Source: SZUA-229 sp041589455 (GTDB taxonomy: Bacteria > Pseudomonadota > Gammaproteobacteria > SZUA-229). From it: a stretch of 64,000 bases of DNA. Where the stretch lies: assembly GCA_041589455.1 (NCBI GenBank), contig JBFHVQ010000002.1, positions 1 to 64,000 on the forward strand, in the 5' to 3' direction. The first letter of the stretch is position 1. Every line of letters starts with the position of its first letter. Both the position numbers and the translations under genes were made by a program. Below are positions 43,911 through 53,032 of the stretch, one piece after another. The notes beneath the pieces are model-generated. The model had not been told where the DNA came from. It saw nothing but the letters and a program-made list of their open reading frames with translations, and did not search any database.

Positions 43911-44849
43911 ATGATCAACGGAACACCCAATCTTAATATGTTGTTATTCAGTACGCTTAAAAAACTCAGCTCATCCAGCCAGTATCAGCACATCATTGAC
44001 CGGCTTGAGCAATACAGTTTATTGATACGCCTGGATCGCCCGGTAGGTATCTTCCTGTTATTGTGGCCGACTCTCTGGGCACTCTGGATTGCAGCTAAAG
44101 GCTGGCCAGACCCTCTGGTCCTGTTTGTTTTCGTCAGCGGTGTCTTTCTGATGCGATCAGCCGGCTGCGCCATCAATGATTTTGCCGACCGTAAGATCGA
44201 CCCTCATGTTGCCAGAACTAAGGATCGCCCTCTGGCCGCAGGGCGCATTACCAGCAGGGAAGCCCTTGCCGTATTCGCCGGCCTCTCCATTACCGCCTTT
44301 TTACTGGTTCTCTTGATGAATAGACTGACCATCTATATGAGCTTTATCGGACTGCTACTAGCGGCCAGCTACCCCTTCATGAAGCGTTTCCACTATATGC
44401 CACAGGTTCACCTTGGGGCTGCCTTTGGCTGGGCCGCTCCTATGGCATTTACTGCACAGGCCAATGAAATTACTCAGGTTACCTGGCTTATATTTATGGC
44501 AACCGTCCTCTGGGCTACAGCTTATGACACCATGTATGCAATGGCTGATCGTGAAGACGATTTGAAAATTGGTGTGAAATCTACCGCCATTCTTTTTGGG
44601 GATGCAGATAAACTGATCATCGGCCTGCTTCAGGCATTACTAATTCTGGATCTAATACTAATTGGTCGTCATTCACAGCTAGGGCTTTACTATTATCTTG
44701 GATTAGGACTTGCCAGCGCCTTTGCTGTTTACCAGCAATACCTGATTAAAGACCGAAACCCTCAACTGTGCTTCAAGGCATTTTTAAATAATAACTGGTT
44801 CGGAGTCAGTGTATTTTTTGGCATTTTCGTTGACTTCTGGGTACACTAG
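43911..44849 (+). CDS. ubiA: 4-hydroxybenzoate polyprenyltransferase
   Basis: The 312-residue inner-membrane protein has the two Asp-rich motifs of UbiA: NDFADRKIDPHVARTKDRP and YDTMYAMADREDD. It attaches the polyprenyl tail to 4-hydroxybenzoate in ubiquinone synthesis. There are about eight helices. No ubiC is next to it. The start is the first ATG; an internal Met at codon 10 is also possible. Confidence 0.94.
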   Translation: MINGTPNLNMLLFSTLKKLSSSSQYQHIIDRLEQYSLLIRLDRPVGIFLLLWPTLWALWIAAKGWPDPLVLFVFVSGVFLMRSAGCAINDFADRKIDPHVARTKDRPLAAGRITSREALAVFAGLSITAFLLVLLMNRLTIYMSFIGLLLAASYPFMKRFHYMPQVHLGAAFGWAAPMAFTAQANEITQVTWLIFMATVLWATAYDTMYAMADREDDLKIGVKSTAILFGDADKLIIGLLQALLILDLILIGRHSQLGLYYYLGLGLASAFAVYQQYLIKDRNPQLCFKAFLNNNWFGVSVFFGIFVDFWVH

Positions 44850-44897
44850 TCACTCAAACCGCTTAACGAATTAATATGCATACGATGTGATTTAGCC

Positions 44898-45281
44898 ATG
44901 CAAGAACTCAACCTACCCTTTGCCGATATAAAGATATTACGTGATGATATCGCTGAAGTTATCATTCATGAAGGTATCGAGCTAGACCTTGAAATGGTCA
45001 ATCAATATCACGAAACCCTGCTTAAGCACTTAGCAGCACCTTTTTCCTTGCTCATCAATAAGATCCATCCTTATACCTACACTTTCGAAGCACAGAAAAT
45101 AATCGCAACCCTGCCAGAAATCAATGCCATGGCTGTCATTGTTTACAGCGATATCTCAAAAGTAAGCACGCACAGCCTTGCCTCATTCCCTCGTGATACT
45201 CAGTGGAACATACAGATTTTTCAGGACAGGGATGCAGCCATGAGCTGGCTAGAGTTACAACAAAAAAACATTAGCGTTTAA
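44898..45281 (+). CDS. Conserved protein of unknown function (possible STAS/SpoIIAA-like fold)
   Basis: The 127-residue protein alternates beta strands and helices (DIAEVIIHEGIELDLEMV, FSLLINKIHPYTYTFEAQKI, INAMAVIVYS), which resembles a SpoIIAA-like fold by pattern only. No signal peptide. It follows ubiA by 48 bases and is convergent with a membrane protein. Function unknown. Confidence 0.65.
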   Translation: MQELNLPFADIKILRDDIAEVIIHEGIELDLEMVNQYHETLLKHLAAPFSLLINKIHPYTYTFEAQKIIATLPEINAMAVIVYSDISKVSTHSLASFPRDTQWNIQIFQDRDAAMSWLELQQKNISV

Positions 45282-45296
45282 TAAATTAGCTGAATT

Positions 45297-45800
45297 TTAT
45301 AAACCCTGACTGCGATTATAATTTTCCACGCATATTGAAAAATCCAACTGTTCTGCATCAATTGTCTGCATCCATTGATCTGCCGCCAGGTAACCCCAAG
45401 CGATAACTGCAATAAACACAAGAGGCAAAAACAACAATAAAAACCAACCTCTGAGTTTTGCTTTCTGGCCTTTGATGATTTTCGTTTTGCGAAATACTTT
45501 TTTATTCTTAGGTGGAATTTGTGCGTCACGTATTATTTTAACTGCATACACTGATGTTACCGGTTGCATCATCAGCATTATCAACAGCGGCACGCCGACA
45601 AACAAACCATATATCATTACAACAACACCCTGAACACCATAAAACTCTTTACAATGTATCTTACTAATAAACTCAGTAAGCCAGGGGATTATATAAAACT
45701 CACCAGCTATGGCAATTATTAACACAATAAGCAGGTAGCTCAGCGCAATACGAATACGTTCATGTCGACTATATAGCGGTGCATATTCTTGTTCAGGCAT
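45297..45800 (-). CDS. Predicted membrane protein of unknown function
   Basis: The 167-residue protein has about three membrane segments (residues 17-40, 58-80, 118-140) and a basic loop (NKKVFRKTKIIKGQKAKLRGW). It lies 21 bases downstream of rluE and may be co-transcribed. No family recognised. Confidence 0.6.
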   Translation of the reverse strand: MPEQEYAPLYSRHERIRIALSYLLIVLIIAIAGEFYIIPWLTEFISKIHCKEFYGVQGVVVMIYGLFVGVPLLIMLMMQPVTSVYAVKIIRDAQIPPKNKKVFRKTKIIKGQKAKLRGWFLLLFLPLVFIAVIAWGYLAADQWMQTIDAEQLDFSICVENYNRSQGL

Positions 45801-45821
45801 TTTTAGTTACATTTAATATTT

Positions 45822-46364
45822 TTACAGTTTTAACTCGACCATTTCACCAGGGAGAATATTTTTTAATGTCCATTCTCCAACTTTATAACGAATCAATCGT
45901 AAAGTTGGAAACCCGACAGCTGCTGTCATTCGTCTAACTTGACGATTTCTACCTTCTCTAATGGTTAACTCTAGCCAGCTTGTCGGTATGTTTTTTCGAA
46001 ATCGTACTGGTGGATCTCTGGGCCATAACATTTCTGGCGGATCTATTATTCTTGCTTTTGCAGGCAGACTTAAACCATCCTTGAGCATAACGCCTTTGCG
46101 CAACTGCTTAATTGCCTCTTCGGTGATTTGCCCGTCAACCTGGGCCCAGTAAGTTTTTTCCATCTTATTTTTAGGACTAGCAATCTTATGCTGTAATTTT
46201 CCATCATCCGTCAGCAATAACAAACCTTCCGAATCATGATCAAGCCGTCCTGCTGCATAAACATTTTTAATCTTAATATACTCAGCTAAAGACGCGTGCT
46301 TTTCATGCTCACTGAACTGACAAATAACGCCATAAGGCTTATTAAACAATATCAAACGCGACAT
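45822..46364 (-). CDS. rluE: 23S rRNA pseudouridine synthase RluE
   Basis: The 180-residue protein has the RsuA/RluB/E/F signature: catalytic AAGRLDHDSEGLLLLT (Asp) and NRQVRRMTAAVGFPTLRL. Unlike RluB and RluF it has no N-terminal S4 domain, which with LWPRDPPVRFRKNIPTSW supports RluE. It converts one uridine of 23S rRNA (2457 in E. coli numbering) to pseudouridine. It is three bases downstream of the exonuclease gene. Confidence 0.92.
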   Translation of the reverse strand: MSRLILFNKPYGVICQFSEHEKHASLAEYIKIKNVYAAGRLDHDSEGLLLLTDDGKLQHKIASPKNKMEKTYWAQVDGQITEEAIKQLRKGVMLKDGLSLPAKARIIDPPEMLWPRDPPVRFRKNIPTSWLELTIREGRNRQVRRMTAAVGFPTLRLIRYKVGEWTLKNILPGEMVELKL

Positions 46365-46367
46365 AAT

Positions 46368-47255
46368 TTATAATTGCAACCAACGCTGGCGACGTTGATC
46401 ACTTACATTGAGCGTATCGAGTAACTCATGGAATACATCTTCATCTGGAATACCCTGCCAGCGAATATGATTGTCATGATTATCAAAAACTGCATTAGTT
46501 ACAATTTCTGTTAGGCGCTTATTGGTAGGCAGCAATTCCTTATGCTCTTCAACCAGATTCTGTATGCGCGCAGAGCCTCTAAATTTCATTTTAGAAATAT
46601 GCTCAATATTCTGCAAAACATCTTCAATGTTTTGATACTTTTTTAATATATTGGACGCCATTTTATAACCAACACCGGGTATACCTGGAATATTGTCGAC
46701 TTTATCTCCAGAGAGCGCCAACATATCTGCTATCTGATCCGGTCTTACGCCAAACTGCTTTTCCACACCTCTGGCATTTAAAACATTACCACGTGCAAAA
46801 TCCCACCAGGCGTCTTTTTCTCCTAGCACCAGTTGCGTCAGATCTTTATCCGCACTGACAATGGTAATATCAAAACCTTCACTTCTGAGTCGATTAGCAA
46901 GCGTGCCAATAATGTCATCCGCTTCAAATCGATTACTACCAAACTCAGGAATACCAACTGCGCGACAAAATTCCCGGCAATAACGAAATTGTATAATTAA
47001 CTCTTCTGGCGCAGGTGGTCTGTTTGCTTTGTACTCTGGAAAAATTTCGCCACGGTACGAATTTGTCTGATGCGCATCAAAAGCACAGGCAATATACTCT
47101 GGCTGTTTTTGTTGAAATAACTGGTATAGGAACTCGGTAAATCCATAAACTGCATTTGCAGGGTTACCATGTATATCCTCAATGGCATCGTCATAGACAT
47201 GCCAAGCACGAAATATATAGATACTTGAATCGATTAAATAGGCGCGTTTATTCAT
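46368..47255 (-). CDS. Stand-alone 5'-3' exonuclease (Pol I N-domain-like)
   Basis: The 295-residue protein is a FEN/Pol I-type 5' nuclease: YLIDSSIYIFRAW, FEADDIIGTLA, VSADKDLTQLV and SGDKVDNIPGIPGVGYK (helix-three-turn-helix). Metal-binding Asp residues are present in all blocks. It lacks a polymerase domain, so it resembles the N-terminal part of PolA or the XNI class. It lies between rluE and mdh on the minus strand. It may back up Okazaki-fragment or repair processing. Confidence 0.9.
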   Translation of the reverse strand: MNKRAYLIDSSIYIFRAWHVYDDAIEDIHGNPANAVYGFTEFLYQLFQQKQPEYIACAFDAHQTNSYRGEIFPEYKANRPPAPEELIIQFRYCREFCRAVGIPEFGSNRFEADDIIGTLANRLRSEGFDITIVSADKDLTQLVLGEKDAWWDFARGNVLNARGVEKQFGVRPDQIADMLALSGDKVDNIPGIPGVGYKMASNILKKYQNIEDVLQNIEHISKMKFRGSARIQNLVEEHKELLPTNKRLTEIVTNAVFDNHDNHIRWQGIPDEDVFHELLDTLNVSDQRRQRWLQL

Positions 47256-47295
47256 CGCGCTAGTTTAACGCAGCAGCAGGTTTACGTCCTGTTTT

Positions 47296-48225
47296 TTACA
47301 GGCTCTCCAGGGTCTGTAGATCTTTCTGAACCGCTGCGACGGAACTATTGAAGTTTTCCTGCTCAGCATCGTTTAACGTCAATGAAATAACTTTTTCCAT
47401 TCCATTCTTACCCAGTACACAAGGCACACCTATTGCCATGTCCTGATAACCATACTCCTGATCAAGTATCGCCACCGTAGGTAGAATACGCTTACGATCA
47501 TTAACTATGGCATCAACCATTACCGCCACGGCAGCCGCTGGCGCGTCAAAGGCTGAACTATTCTGTCGTAATGCAAGAATTTCAGCACCGCCATTTCGAG
47601 TTCGCTGCACAATATCATCCAGCGTTTCCTGATCAAGAAAATTACTCACGGGAATGCCTGATATTGTGGTGTATCGCATCATTGGGACCATAGAATCGCC
47701 ATGACCACCCATCACCATCGCATCAATATCCAGCGCCGAATAGCCTGTTGCCATGGCGATAAAACTTGCCATACGGGTAGAGTCCAGCACCCCGGCCTGA
47801 CCAAAGATACGACTACGATCCCAACCGGTTTTCTGCCAGGCCCGGTAGGTAAGAATATCTACCGGATTAGAGACAAACAGCATCTTGCTATTGGGTGCAT
47901 ATTTTAGAGTGTTTTCGACAATTTCATCGGTAACGCGAATATTAGTTTCCAGCACATCGGAGCGAGACATACCTGGCTTTCTTGGCACACCGGCGGTGAC
48001 AATTATCAGATCCGAGTCTGCCATTAACTCGTAGTTACTGCCACCTTGCAGGCGCGTATCAAACCGAAACAACGGTGCATCTTCCTGAATATCTAGCGCT
48101 GCACCTTCTGCTGCACCTGCGCGAATATCTATTAATGAAATTTCACGACACATATCTCGAGAAGCAATAAACTGGGCGGTGGACTCACCTACTCGGCCAG
48201 CACCTACGACGGTAATCTTCTTCAT
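47296..48225 (-). CDS. mdh: Malate dehydrogenase
   Basis: The 309-residue enzyme is of the lactate-dehydrogenase-like malate dehydrogenase type: VVGAGRVGESTA (NAD), GVPRKPGMSRSD (Arg residues that choose malate), SNPVDILTYRAW, and GGHGDSMVP with the catalytic His. It interconverts malate and oxaloacetate in the citric acid cycle. A strong ribosome site (AGAGGGATG) precedes the ATG. It lies 55 bases downstream of the malic enzyme gene; together they would control malate use. Confidence 0.94.
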   Translation of the reverse strand: MKKITVVGAGRVGESTAQFIASRDMCREISLIDIRAGAAEGAALDIQEDAPLFRFDTRLQGGSNYELMADSDLIIVTAGVPRKPGMSRSDVLETNIRVTDEIVENTLKYAPNSKMLFVSNPVDILTYRAWQKTGWDRSRIFGQAGVLDSTRMASFIAMATGYSALDIDAMVMGGHGDSMVPMMRYTTISGIPVSNFLDQETLDDIVQRTRNGGAEILALRQNSSAFDAPAAAVAVMVDAIVNDRKRILPTVAILDQEYGYQDMAIGVPCVLGKNGMEKVISLTLNDAEQENFNSSVAAVQKDLQTLESL

Positions 48226-48280
48226 GACATCCCTCTGCTAGTAAAAATTATTGTTGTTCTTTACCAACAGAGTCTAGCAG

Positions 48281-49510
48281 TTACTCGTGGATATGTTTGG
48301 CCACGCCACTTTCCTGTGCCGCCTTTGCAACGGCAGCGGGCACACGCTCAATCAGGCGAGGATCGACCGGTTTGGGGATGATATAATCAGGACCAAATGT
48401 CATTTTTTCCAGACCATATGCATCCAGCACCGACTCAGGCACTGGCTCCTTGGCCAGATTGCGAATTTCATTAACCGCAGCAATATGCATTTCCTGAGTA
48501 ATCGTTGTAGCACCAGAATCCAGCGCGCCTCTAAAAATATACGGGAACCCCAGTACGTTATTTACCTGATTAGGATAGTCACTTCGGCCAGTAGCCATAA
48601 TCAGATCATCTCGTACCTGCATCGCAAGCTCAGGGTTGATTTCCGGGTTAGGATTAGATAACGCAAAAATAATTGGCCTTGCTGCCATTGCGGCAACCAT
48701 TTCCTGAGTCATCAAATCAGGCCCTGATACACCAATAAATACATCTGCATCGGTTAGTGCATCCAGTGCGGTGCGCTTTTCTGTATTTACCGCAAATTCT
48801 GCTTTATAAATATTAAGGTCATCTCGTGAGGTATGAATCACACCATTTCGATCAAGCAACATCATATGCTCTTTCGGCACACCCAGACCCAGCAATAAAC
48901 GCATCGATGCGATACCTGCTGCACCCGCACCCATGCAGACAATGTTAGCGTCTTCAATTTTTTTACCCTGAAGCTCTAATGCATTCAGTAACGCCGCTGC
49001 AATAATAATCGCGGTACCGTGCTGATCATCATGAAACACCGGTATATCCAGCATACTATCGAGTGTACGCTCTATTTCAAAACACTCAGGTGCTTTGATA
49101 TCTTCCAGATTAATACCACCAAATGTCGGTGCAATACGCCCCACAGTTTCAATAAAATCTTTAGGTACATCAGCATTGACTTCAATATCAAACACATCGA
49201 CATTTGCAAAGCGCTTAAACAGTACTGCCTTCCCTTCCATAACCGGCTTACCGGCTAGTGCCCCGACATTACCAAGCCCGAGCACCGCACTACCATTGGT
49301 TATTACTGCAACAAGATTCCCTTTGGACGTGTAGCGATAAGCGGCTTCAGAGTCTTCTGCAATGGCCCTAACTGGCTCAGCAACACCTGGCGTATAAGCC
49401 AGAGACAGGTCATCTTGCGTATTACAGGGTTTAGTGATTTCAGTCGCGATTTTTCCGGGAGAGGGGAATCGGTGATAATCTAGTGCACGCTTTTTATCTT
49501 GTTCTTTCAT
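48281..49510 (-). CDS. maeB: Malic enzyme (short form)
   Basis: The 409-residue protein has YTPGVAEPVRAI, VITNGSAVLGLGNVGA, INLEDIKAPECF and VFHDDQHGTAII, plus an NAD(P) site (VCMGAGAAGIAS). It makes pyruvate and CO2 from malate. E. coli MaeB has a C-terminal phosphotransacetylase-like domain of about 330 residues that is absent here, so this is the short type and the symbol is by family. It is followed by mdh on the same strand. Confidence 0.9.
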   Translation of the reverse strand: MKEQDKKRALDYHRFPSPGKIATEITKPCNTQDDLSLAYTPGVAEPVRAIAEDSEAAYRYTSKGNLVAVITNGSAVLGLGNVGALAGKPVMEGKAVLFKRFANVDVFDIEVNADVPKDFIETVGRIAPTFGGINLEDIKAPECFEIERTLDSMLDIPVFHDDQHGTAIIIAAALLNALELQGKKIEDANIVCMGAGAAGIASMRLLLGLGVPKEHMMLLDRNGVIHTSRDDLNIYKAEFAVNTEKRTALDALTDADVFIGVSGPDLMTQEMVAAMAARPIIFALSNPNPEINPELAMQVRDDLIMATGRSDYPNQVNNVLGFPYIFRGALDSGATTITQEMHIAAVNEIRNLAKEPVPESVLDAYGLEKMTFGPDYIIPKPVDPRLIERVPAAVAKAAQESGVAKHIHE

Positions 49511-49569
49511 TTTGCCAGCTTCGTTCTAAGCACCTGGGGAATTCCAGGCAGGGATATAATACTAGTGTA

Positions 49570-50385
49570 TCACTTTTGGAGACTAATCGAGTCAGAATGG
49601 CGTAACGTCATCATATACAGCCACGCCGCCTGCTGCTTACTTTTCGACTTTTGCACTCTTAGCCAACCTCGAACCTGCACTTTCTTTCCCTTAAGGTTTT
49701 GCAGCATATAATGATTAAAATTTTTCAGATCTGATTGGTGAACTGTTAGTTTGAGCTGATTATCCAGTAACAGAGTTACACTTTTCCTGCCCTGCCAAAT
49801 ATCAGTCACACGAGCTCTGACGATATGAAAGCCTCGACTTCTGGAATCCAGTTCTGCAACTGATTTAGCCTGAAACCTCCGCGATGACCAGATACCCCGC
49901 TTTGATTTCCTGGCGTCATTCTCTTGCTGCCGATAACAGCTGCTCATACGATCATTAGGAGGCGTGGTAAATGCAATGCCATAACCCTGATCAATTAACC
50001 AGGCCTGTACGCTTGTTCCATCACTAAGATACACATGTGCCAGAGTACGATTGTAACGATCATAGCGCTCAACACCATAGGCAATTGAGATGCGGTTATC
50101 TACCGCTTTCAGTAAATCCACCAGAGCAGCACGTGCTGCCTCACCCTGACGTTTTTCCCTTTCATCAATGCTCCGTTTGCGGCTATGAAGCTCTGGCGTA
50201 TCAATACCAATCAAACGCAGCTTTCGACCATCCTGTAGTTTCAGGGTATCGCCATCATAAACATAATCTACAGTCGCGGTTTCGTCGATGCGAGGAGGTG
50301 GGCAGTTGAAGTCTTGCGCCAGCAATATATTTGAGGCACAAAAAAAGGCACTGAAAATCAGCGCCTTTTTTATGACGTAAGCCAT
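49570..50385 (-). CDS. Secreted staphylococcal-nuclease-like protein with C-terminal extension
   Basis: The start ATG 50385 gives a good signal peptide (IKKALIFSAFFCASNILLAQ); the longer frame overlaps rpmE. The 271-residue protein has a thermonuclease domain (about 30-165) with LRLIGIDTPE and YDRYNRTLAHVYL, containing the catalytic Arg-Glu-Arg. A C-terminal region of about 100 residues (SVTLLLDNQLKLTVHQSD, GKKVQVRGWLRVQKSK) looks like a separate OB-type unit. It would degrade DNA or RNA outside the cytoplasm. Confidence 0.87.
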   Translation of the reverse strand: MAYVIKKALIFSAFFCASNILLAQDFNCPPPRIDETATVDYVYDGDTLKLQDGRKLRLIGIDTPELHSRKRSIDEREKRQGEAARAALVDLLKAVDNRISIAYGVERYDRYNRTLAHVYLSDGTSVQAWLIDQGYGIAFTTPPNDRMSSCYRQQENDARKSKRGIWSSRRFQAKSVAELDSRSRGFHIVRARVTDIWQGRKSVTLLLDNQLKLTVHQSDLKNFNHYMLQNLKGKKVQVRGWLRVQKSKSKQQAAWLYMMTLRHSDSISLQK

Positions 50386-50398
50386 GGTTTGCAAAGAA

Positions 50399-50611
50399 TT
50401 ACTTCTTAGTACCACCAAAACGCTTACGGAATTTCTCAACCTGACCCGCAGAGTCTACAATCTTCTGCTTACCAGTAAAGAAAGGATGACATTGTGAGCA
50501 AACTTCAACTTGAAGCGCGTCTTTACTATATGTAGAACGCGTCTCAAAAGTGCTACCGCAACTACAGGTTACAGTAATGTCATGATAATTTGGATGTATG
50601 TCTGGCCTCAT
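50399..50611 (-). CDS. rpmE: Ribosomal protein L31, zinc-binding form
   Basis: The 70-residue protein starts MRPDIHPNYH and has CSCGS and CSQCHPF, the zinc-binding (C+) type. It belongs to the large ribosomal subunit. AGGA lies ahead of the ATG and a clear promoter lies further upstream. A zinc-independent paralogue, often induced when zinc is scarce, is not in this window. Confidence 0.96.
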   Translation of the reverse strand: MRPDIHPNYHDITVTCSCGSTFETRSTYSKDALQVEVCSQCHPFFTGKQKIVDSAGQVEKFRKRFGGTKK

Positions 50612-50651
50612 TTTCGAGTCCTCAAAGCCTTGCTGCCGTAAAGAGCCGCGT

Positions 50652-50680
50652 ATAATACAAGCTTACTGGTCGATGAGCAA
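50652..50680 (-). promoter_or_regulatory. rpmE: Sigma70-like promoter of rpmE
   Basis: On the minus strand TTGCTC (50680-50675) and TATTAT (50657-50652) are 17 bases apart. The start of transcription would be near 50645, giving a leader of about 35 bases. Confidence 0.6.
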
Positions 50681-50755
50681 GGGGAAAATCACTGGCTTTT
50701 CCATGTTATTATCAAATTTACAGGAATCAATTAAATATACTGCAGGAGAGTCGCA

Positions 50756-51220
50756 ATGAAAATGCTGATCAGCATGGTTATAACCATGGGTGTACTATTA
50801 TTTGGCGCCCGATTTATGCTATCAGGTTCTGATGGTGTGATGGACATATTTAATAACAACGAAGGCGCACCAAAGGGTATAGGCGAACTGGGAAATGCGG
50901 TTGTTAAGCAGGATGTTACCATTTATCAGTGGACTGATGCAGAAGGTGTGACTCACTACGGCAGCGCGCCGCCAACCAACCAGGGCGCCTACGAGAAAAA
51001 GGAAATCCGCGCTAACACCAACGTCATTCAAGCACACAAAACTCAGGAAGAAGCGGCAGAGGACGAACAAAGACCAAGAGTCGCCAAAATTGGTAACCCA
51101 TACTCACCTGAAGGCATCAAGGACATGATTGAAACAACCAAAGACCTGCAGCAACAGTTGAATGAGCGTGCCGCAGACCAGGAGAAAATCATGCAGGACT
51201 TAATGGGTAAAAATAACTGA
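50756..51220 (+). CDS. DUF4124-domain protein, membrane-anchored
   Basis: The 154-residue protein has an N-terminal hydrophobic segment and then the DUF4124 motif YQWTDAEGVTHYGSAPP (about residues 60-76), followed by a charged helix (QLNERAADQEKIMQDL). DUF4124 is a common short domain in gammaproteobacterial envelope proteins with no known function. GGAG precedes the ATG. A second member is at 56807-57457. Confidence 0.8.
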   Translation: MKMLISMVITMGVLLFGARFMLSGSDGVMDIFNNNEGAPKGIGELGNAVVKQDVTIYQWTDAEGVTHYGSAPPTNQGAYEKKEIRANTNVIQAHKTQEEAAEDEQRPRVAKIGNPYSPEGIKDMIETTKDLQQQLNERAADQEKIMQDLMGKNN

Positions 51221-51222
51221 CT

Positions 51223-52371
51223 TCAGGAAAACAGATTAATCAGGTCATTCAGGAATAGATACCCCTGTTCTGATGCACACAGAACACCATCGTTATGCAC
51301 CATTAAACCGCTTTCTATTGCATCTTCACAACGAGACTCAATAAACTCTCGAGGCAAGCCCGTGTGCTGCTCAAATAATGCATAGCTAAACCCCTGCTTC
51401 AAACGCAACGCATTGAGCATAAATTCAAAAACGATTTGCTGCGGCTCAAGCACTTCACGGCCTGAGGTTTTCTCTGTCGCAGCCGCCTGCATATAATCTG
51501 CGGGCTGGCGCCGTTGCCAGTAACGGCAGACCTCACCATTATCACTGAGACTCAGCTTGCCGTGAGCCCCCGCCCCTAAGGCGAGATAATCACCAAACTG
51601 CCAGTAGTTGAGATTATGCTGACAATATTGCCCATTTCGCGCATAAGCCGACACTTCATACTGCTCAAAGCCATTAGCCGCCAGTAGCGCCTGCCCCTGT
51701 GTCTGTAGTTCCCATAGCTGGTCATCATCCGGGGTTACTGGCGGTTGTGTATAAAACAGGGTGTTCGGCTCAATGGTCAACTGGTACCAGGACAGATGCT
51801 GTGGCGATAGCTCGATTGCCTTTCGCAGGTCATCCAGCCCCTGCTCAACACTCTGTTCTGGCAAGCCAAACATAAGGTCAAGATTAATATTTTCAAAGCC
51901 GGCACGTCGCGCCACCTCAACCGCTCGCAGCGCCTCATCACCATTATGAATACGCCCCAGTGACTGCAATTTTTCATTGTCAAAGCTCTGGACACCAATT
52001 GAAAGACGGTTGATTCCAGCTTCATAAAAGCCATTGAATTTTTCCTGCTCGACCGTTCCAGGATTTGCCTCCATGGTAATTTCCATAGTCGGCAGACAGT
52101 TCAAATGGCTTCTTATAAAACGAATAATGCGCTGCAGGCCATCCGCCGAAAACAGGCTGGGGGTCCCTCCTCCTATAAACACCGAAACGATGCGTCGACC
52201 CCAGATCAGTGGCAATTGCTGCTCCAGATCTGCCTGCAGCGCATCGATATACGCCTGCTCAGGCAAGGTCTCAAAGGTGTGTGAATTAAAATCACAGTAG
52301 GGACATTTCTTAACGCACCAGGGAATATGTAGATATAATGCGAGGGGTGGCAATGTTGTGAATTCAGGCAT
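51223..52371 (-). CDS. hemW: Radical SAM haem chaperone HemW
   Basis: The 382-residue protein has the radical SAM motif LHIPWCVKKCPYCDFNSH (CX3CX2C) with no fourth CxC cysteine, which separates it from HemN. GGGTPSLFS, ANPGTVE, NRLSIGVQSF and NLDLMFGLP follow. HemW is thought to insert haem into respiratory enzymes. A true HemN is at 62561-63943. Confidence 0.93.
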   Translation of the reverse strand: MPEFTTLPPLALYLHIPWCVKKCPYCDFNSHTFETLPEQAYIDALQADLEQQLPLIWGRRIVSVFIGGGTPSLFSADGLQRIIRFIRSHLNCLPTMEITMEANPGTVEQEKFNGFYEAGINRLSIGVQSFDNEKLQSLGRIHNGDEALRAVEVARRAGFENINLDLMFGLPEQSVEQGLDDLRKAIELSPQHLSWYQLTIEPNTLFYTQPPVTPDDDQLWELQTQGQALLAANGFEQYEVSAYARNGQYCQHNLNYWQFGDYLALGAGAHGKLSLSDNGEVCRYWQRRQPADYMQAAATEKTSGREVLEPQQIVFEFMLNALRLKQGFSYALFEQHTGLPREFIESRCEDAIESGLMVHNDGVLCASEQGYLFLNDLINLFS

Positions 52372-52417
52372 TGGACAATTTTACAACATTTAACACGAGC
52401 ATTACCCCCAATAAACC

Positions 52418-52831
52418 ATGATAGAAAGACGTTATTTACTGCTCTACGCCTACAAAGCGTTTATTTATATATCCATTGCTGCGGTGGTTTATATATTCAC
52501 AGCCGGCCTGTTTACTTCGCCGGTATCGGAAGACACTTCAGACGAAACCAGACACCCGCAATTTTCACTCGACACCCTGAAAACCAGCTCACACGCTTAT
52601 TTCAAAACTGAACACCGTGAAATTTTGGTGATTAAACACAACGAGACTTATGCAGTTTTCTGGGCGAATGACCCAGTTTATGGCTGTCGCCTGGAGTTTA
52701 TGACGGATTATATAAAACCCGTCTGTATCGATATTAAATACAACCTTAAGGGAGAAGGTGCTGATAAACGACAGCAGCTTGACTCACCGGAATACAAAAT
52801 AACCCAGCAAAACACACTGCTGGTTTATTAA
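52418..52831 (+). CDS. Small membrane-anchored protein of unknown function
   Basis: The 137-residue protein has one membrane segment (about 15-33) and a short soluble part (REILVIKHNETYAVFWANDP, YIKPVCIDIKYNL). The alternating pattern is faintly Rieske-like but no Fe-S ligands are present, so I do not assign it. It diverges from hemW. Function unknown. Confidence 0.6.
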   Translation: MIERRYLLLYAYKAFIYISIAAVVYIFTAGLFTSPVSEDTSDETRHPQFSLDTLKTSSHAYFKTEHREILVIKHNETYAVFWANDPVYGCRLEFMTDYIKPVCIDIKYNLKGEGADKRQQLDSPEYKITQQNTLLVY

Positions 52832-53032
52832 CCCAGCTTTCAGCTACTTTACGGCGGGGACAGACCTCCGCTGTTTGAGCTCTATCCTCTGTTGTGACAC
52901 CACTCAATTTATTAGAATTTTCGGCTGAAGTACTTAGTGAGCCAGAGGGAATCTAAACAAAAGGCAGAGCGTATAGAGCAAGAGCCTGCACCGGTGCCAA
53001 AAGAACCAAACAGACCTATTACGATTGATCAT
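52832..53032. other. Gene-free stretch with possible relic sequence
   Basis: This 200-base stretch holds no supported gene. GGCGGGGACAGACCTCCGC (52852-52870) is a partial palindrome of the GGGGACAGA kind seen in REP-like elements of gammaproteobacteria. A stretch without stops further on (about 52947-53040: KAERIEQEPAPVPKEPNRP) runs into the end of the permease gene. It may be a decayed mobile or gene fragment. Confidence 0.35.

Noticed and set aside
47260..47310. Terminator after mdh
   Set aside because: The CCTGT-ACAGG stem is short, overlaps the stop codon and has no U-tract on the correct side.
51223..52371. Second hemN
   Set aside because: The lack of the fourth CxC cysteine and the family layout identify it as HemW.
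52418..52831. Rieske iron-sulfur subunit
   Set aside because: The fold pattern is only vaguely similar and no Cys-His ligand boxes are present.
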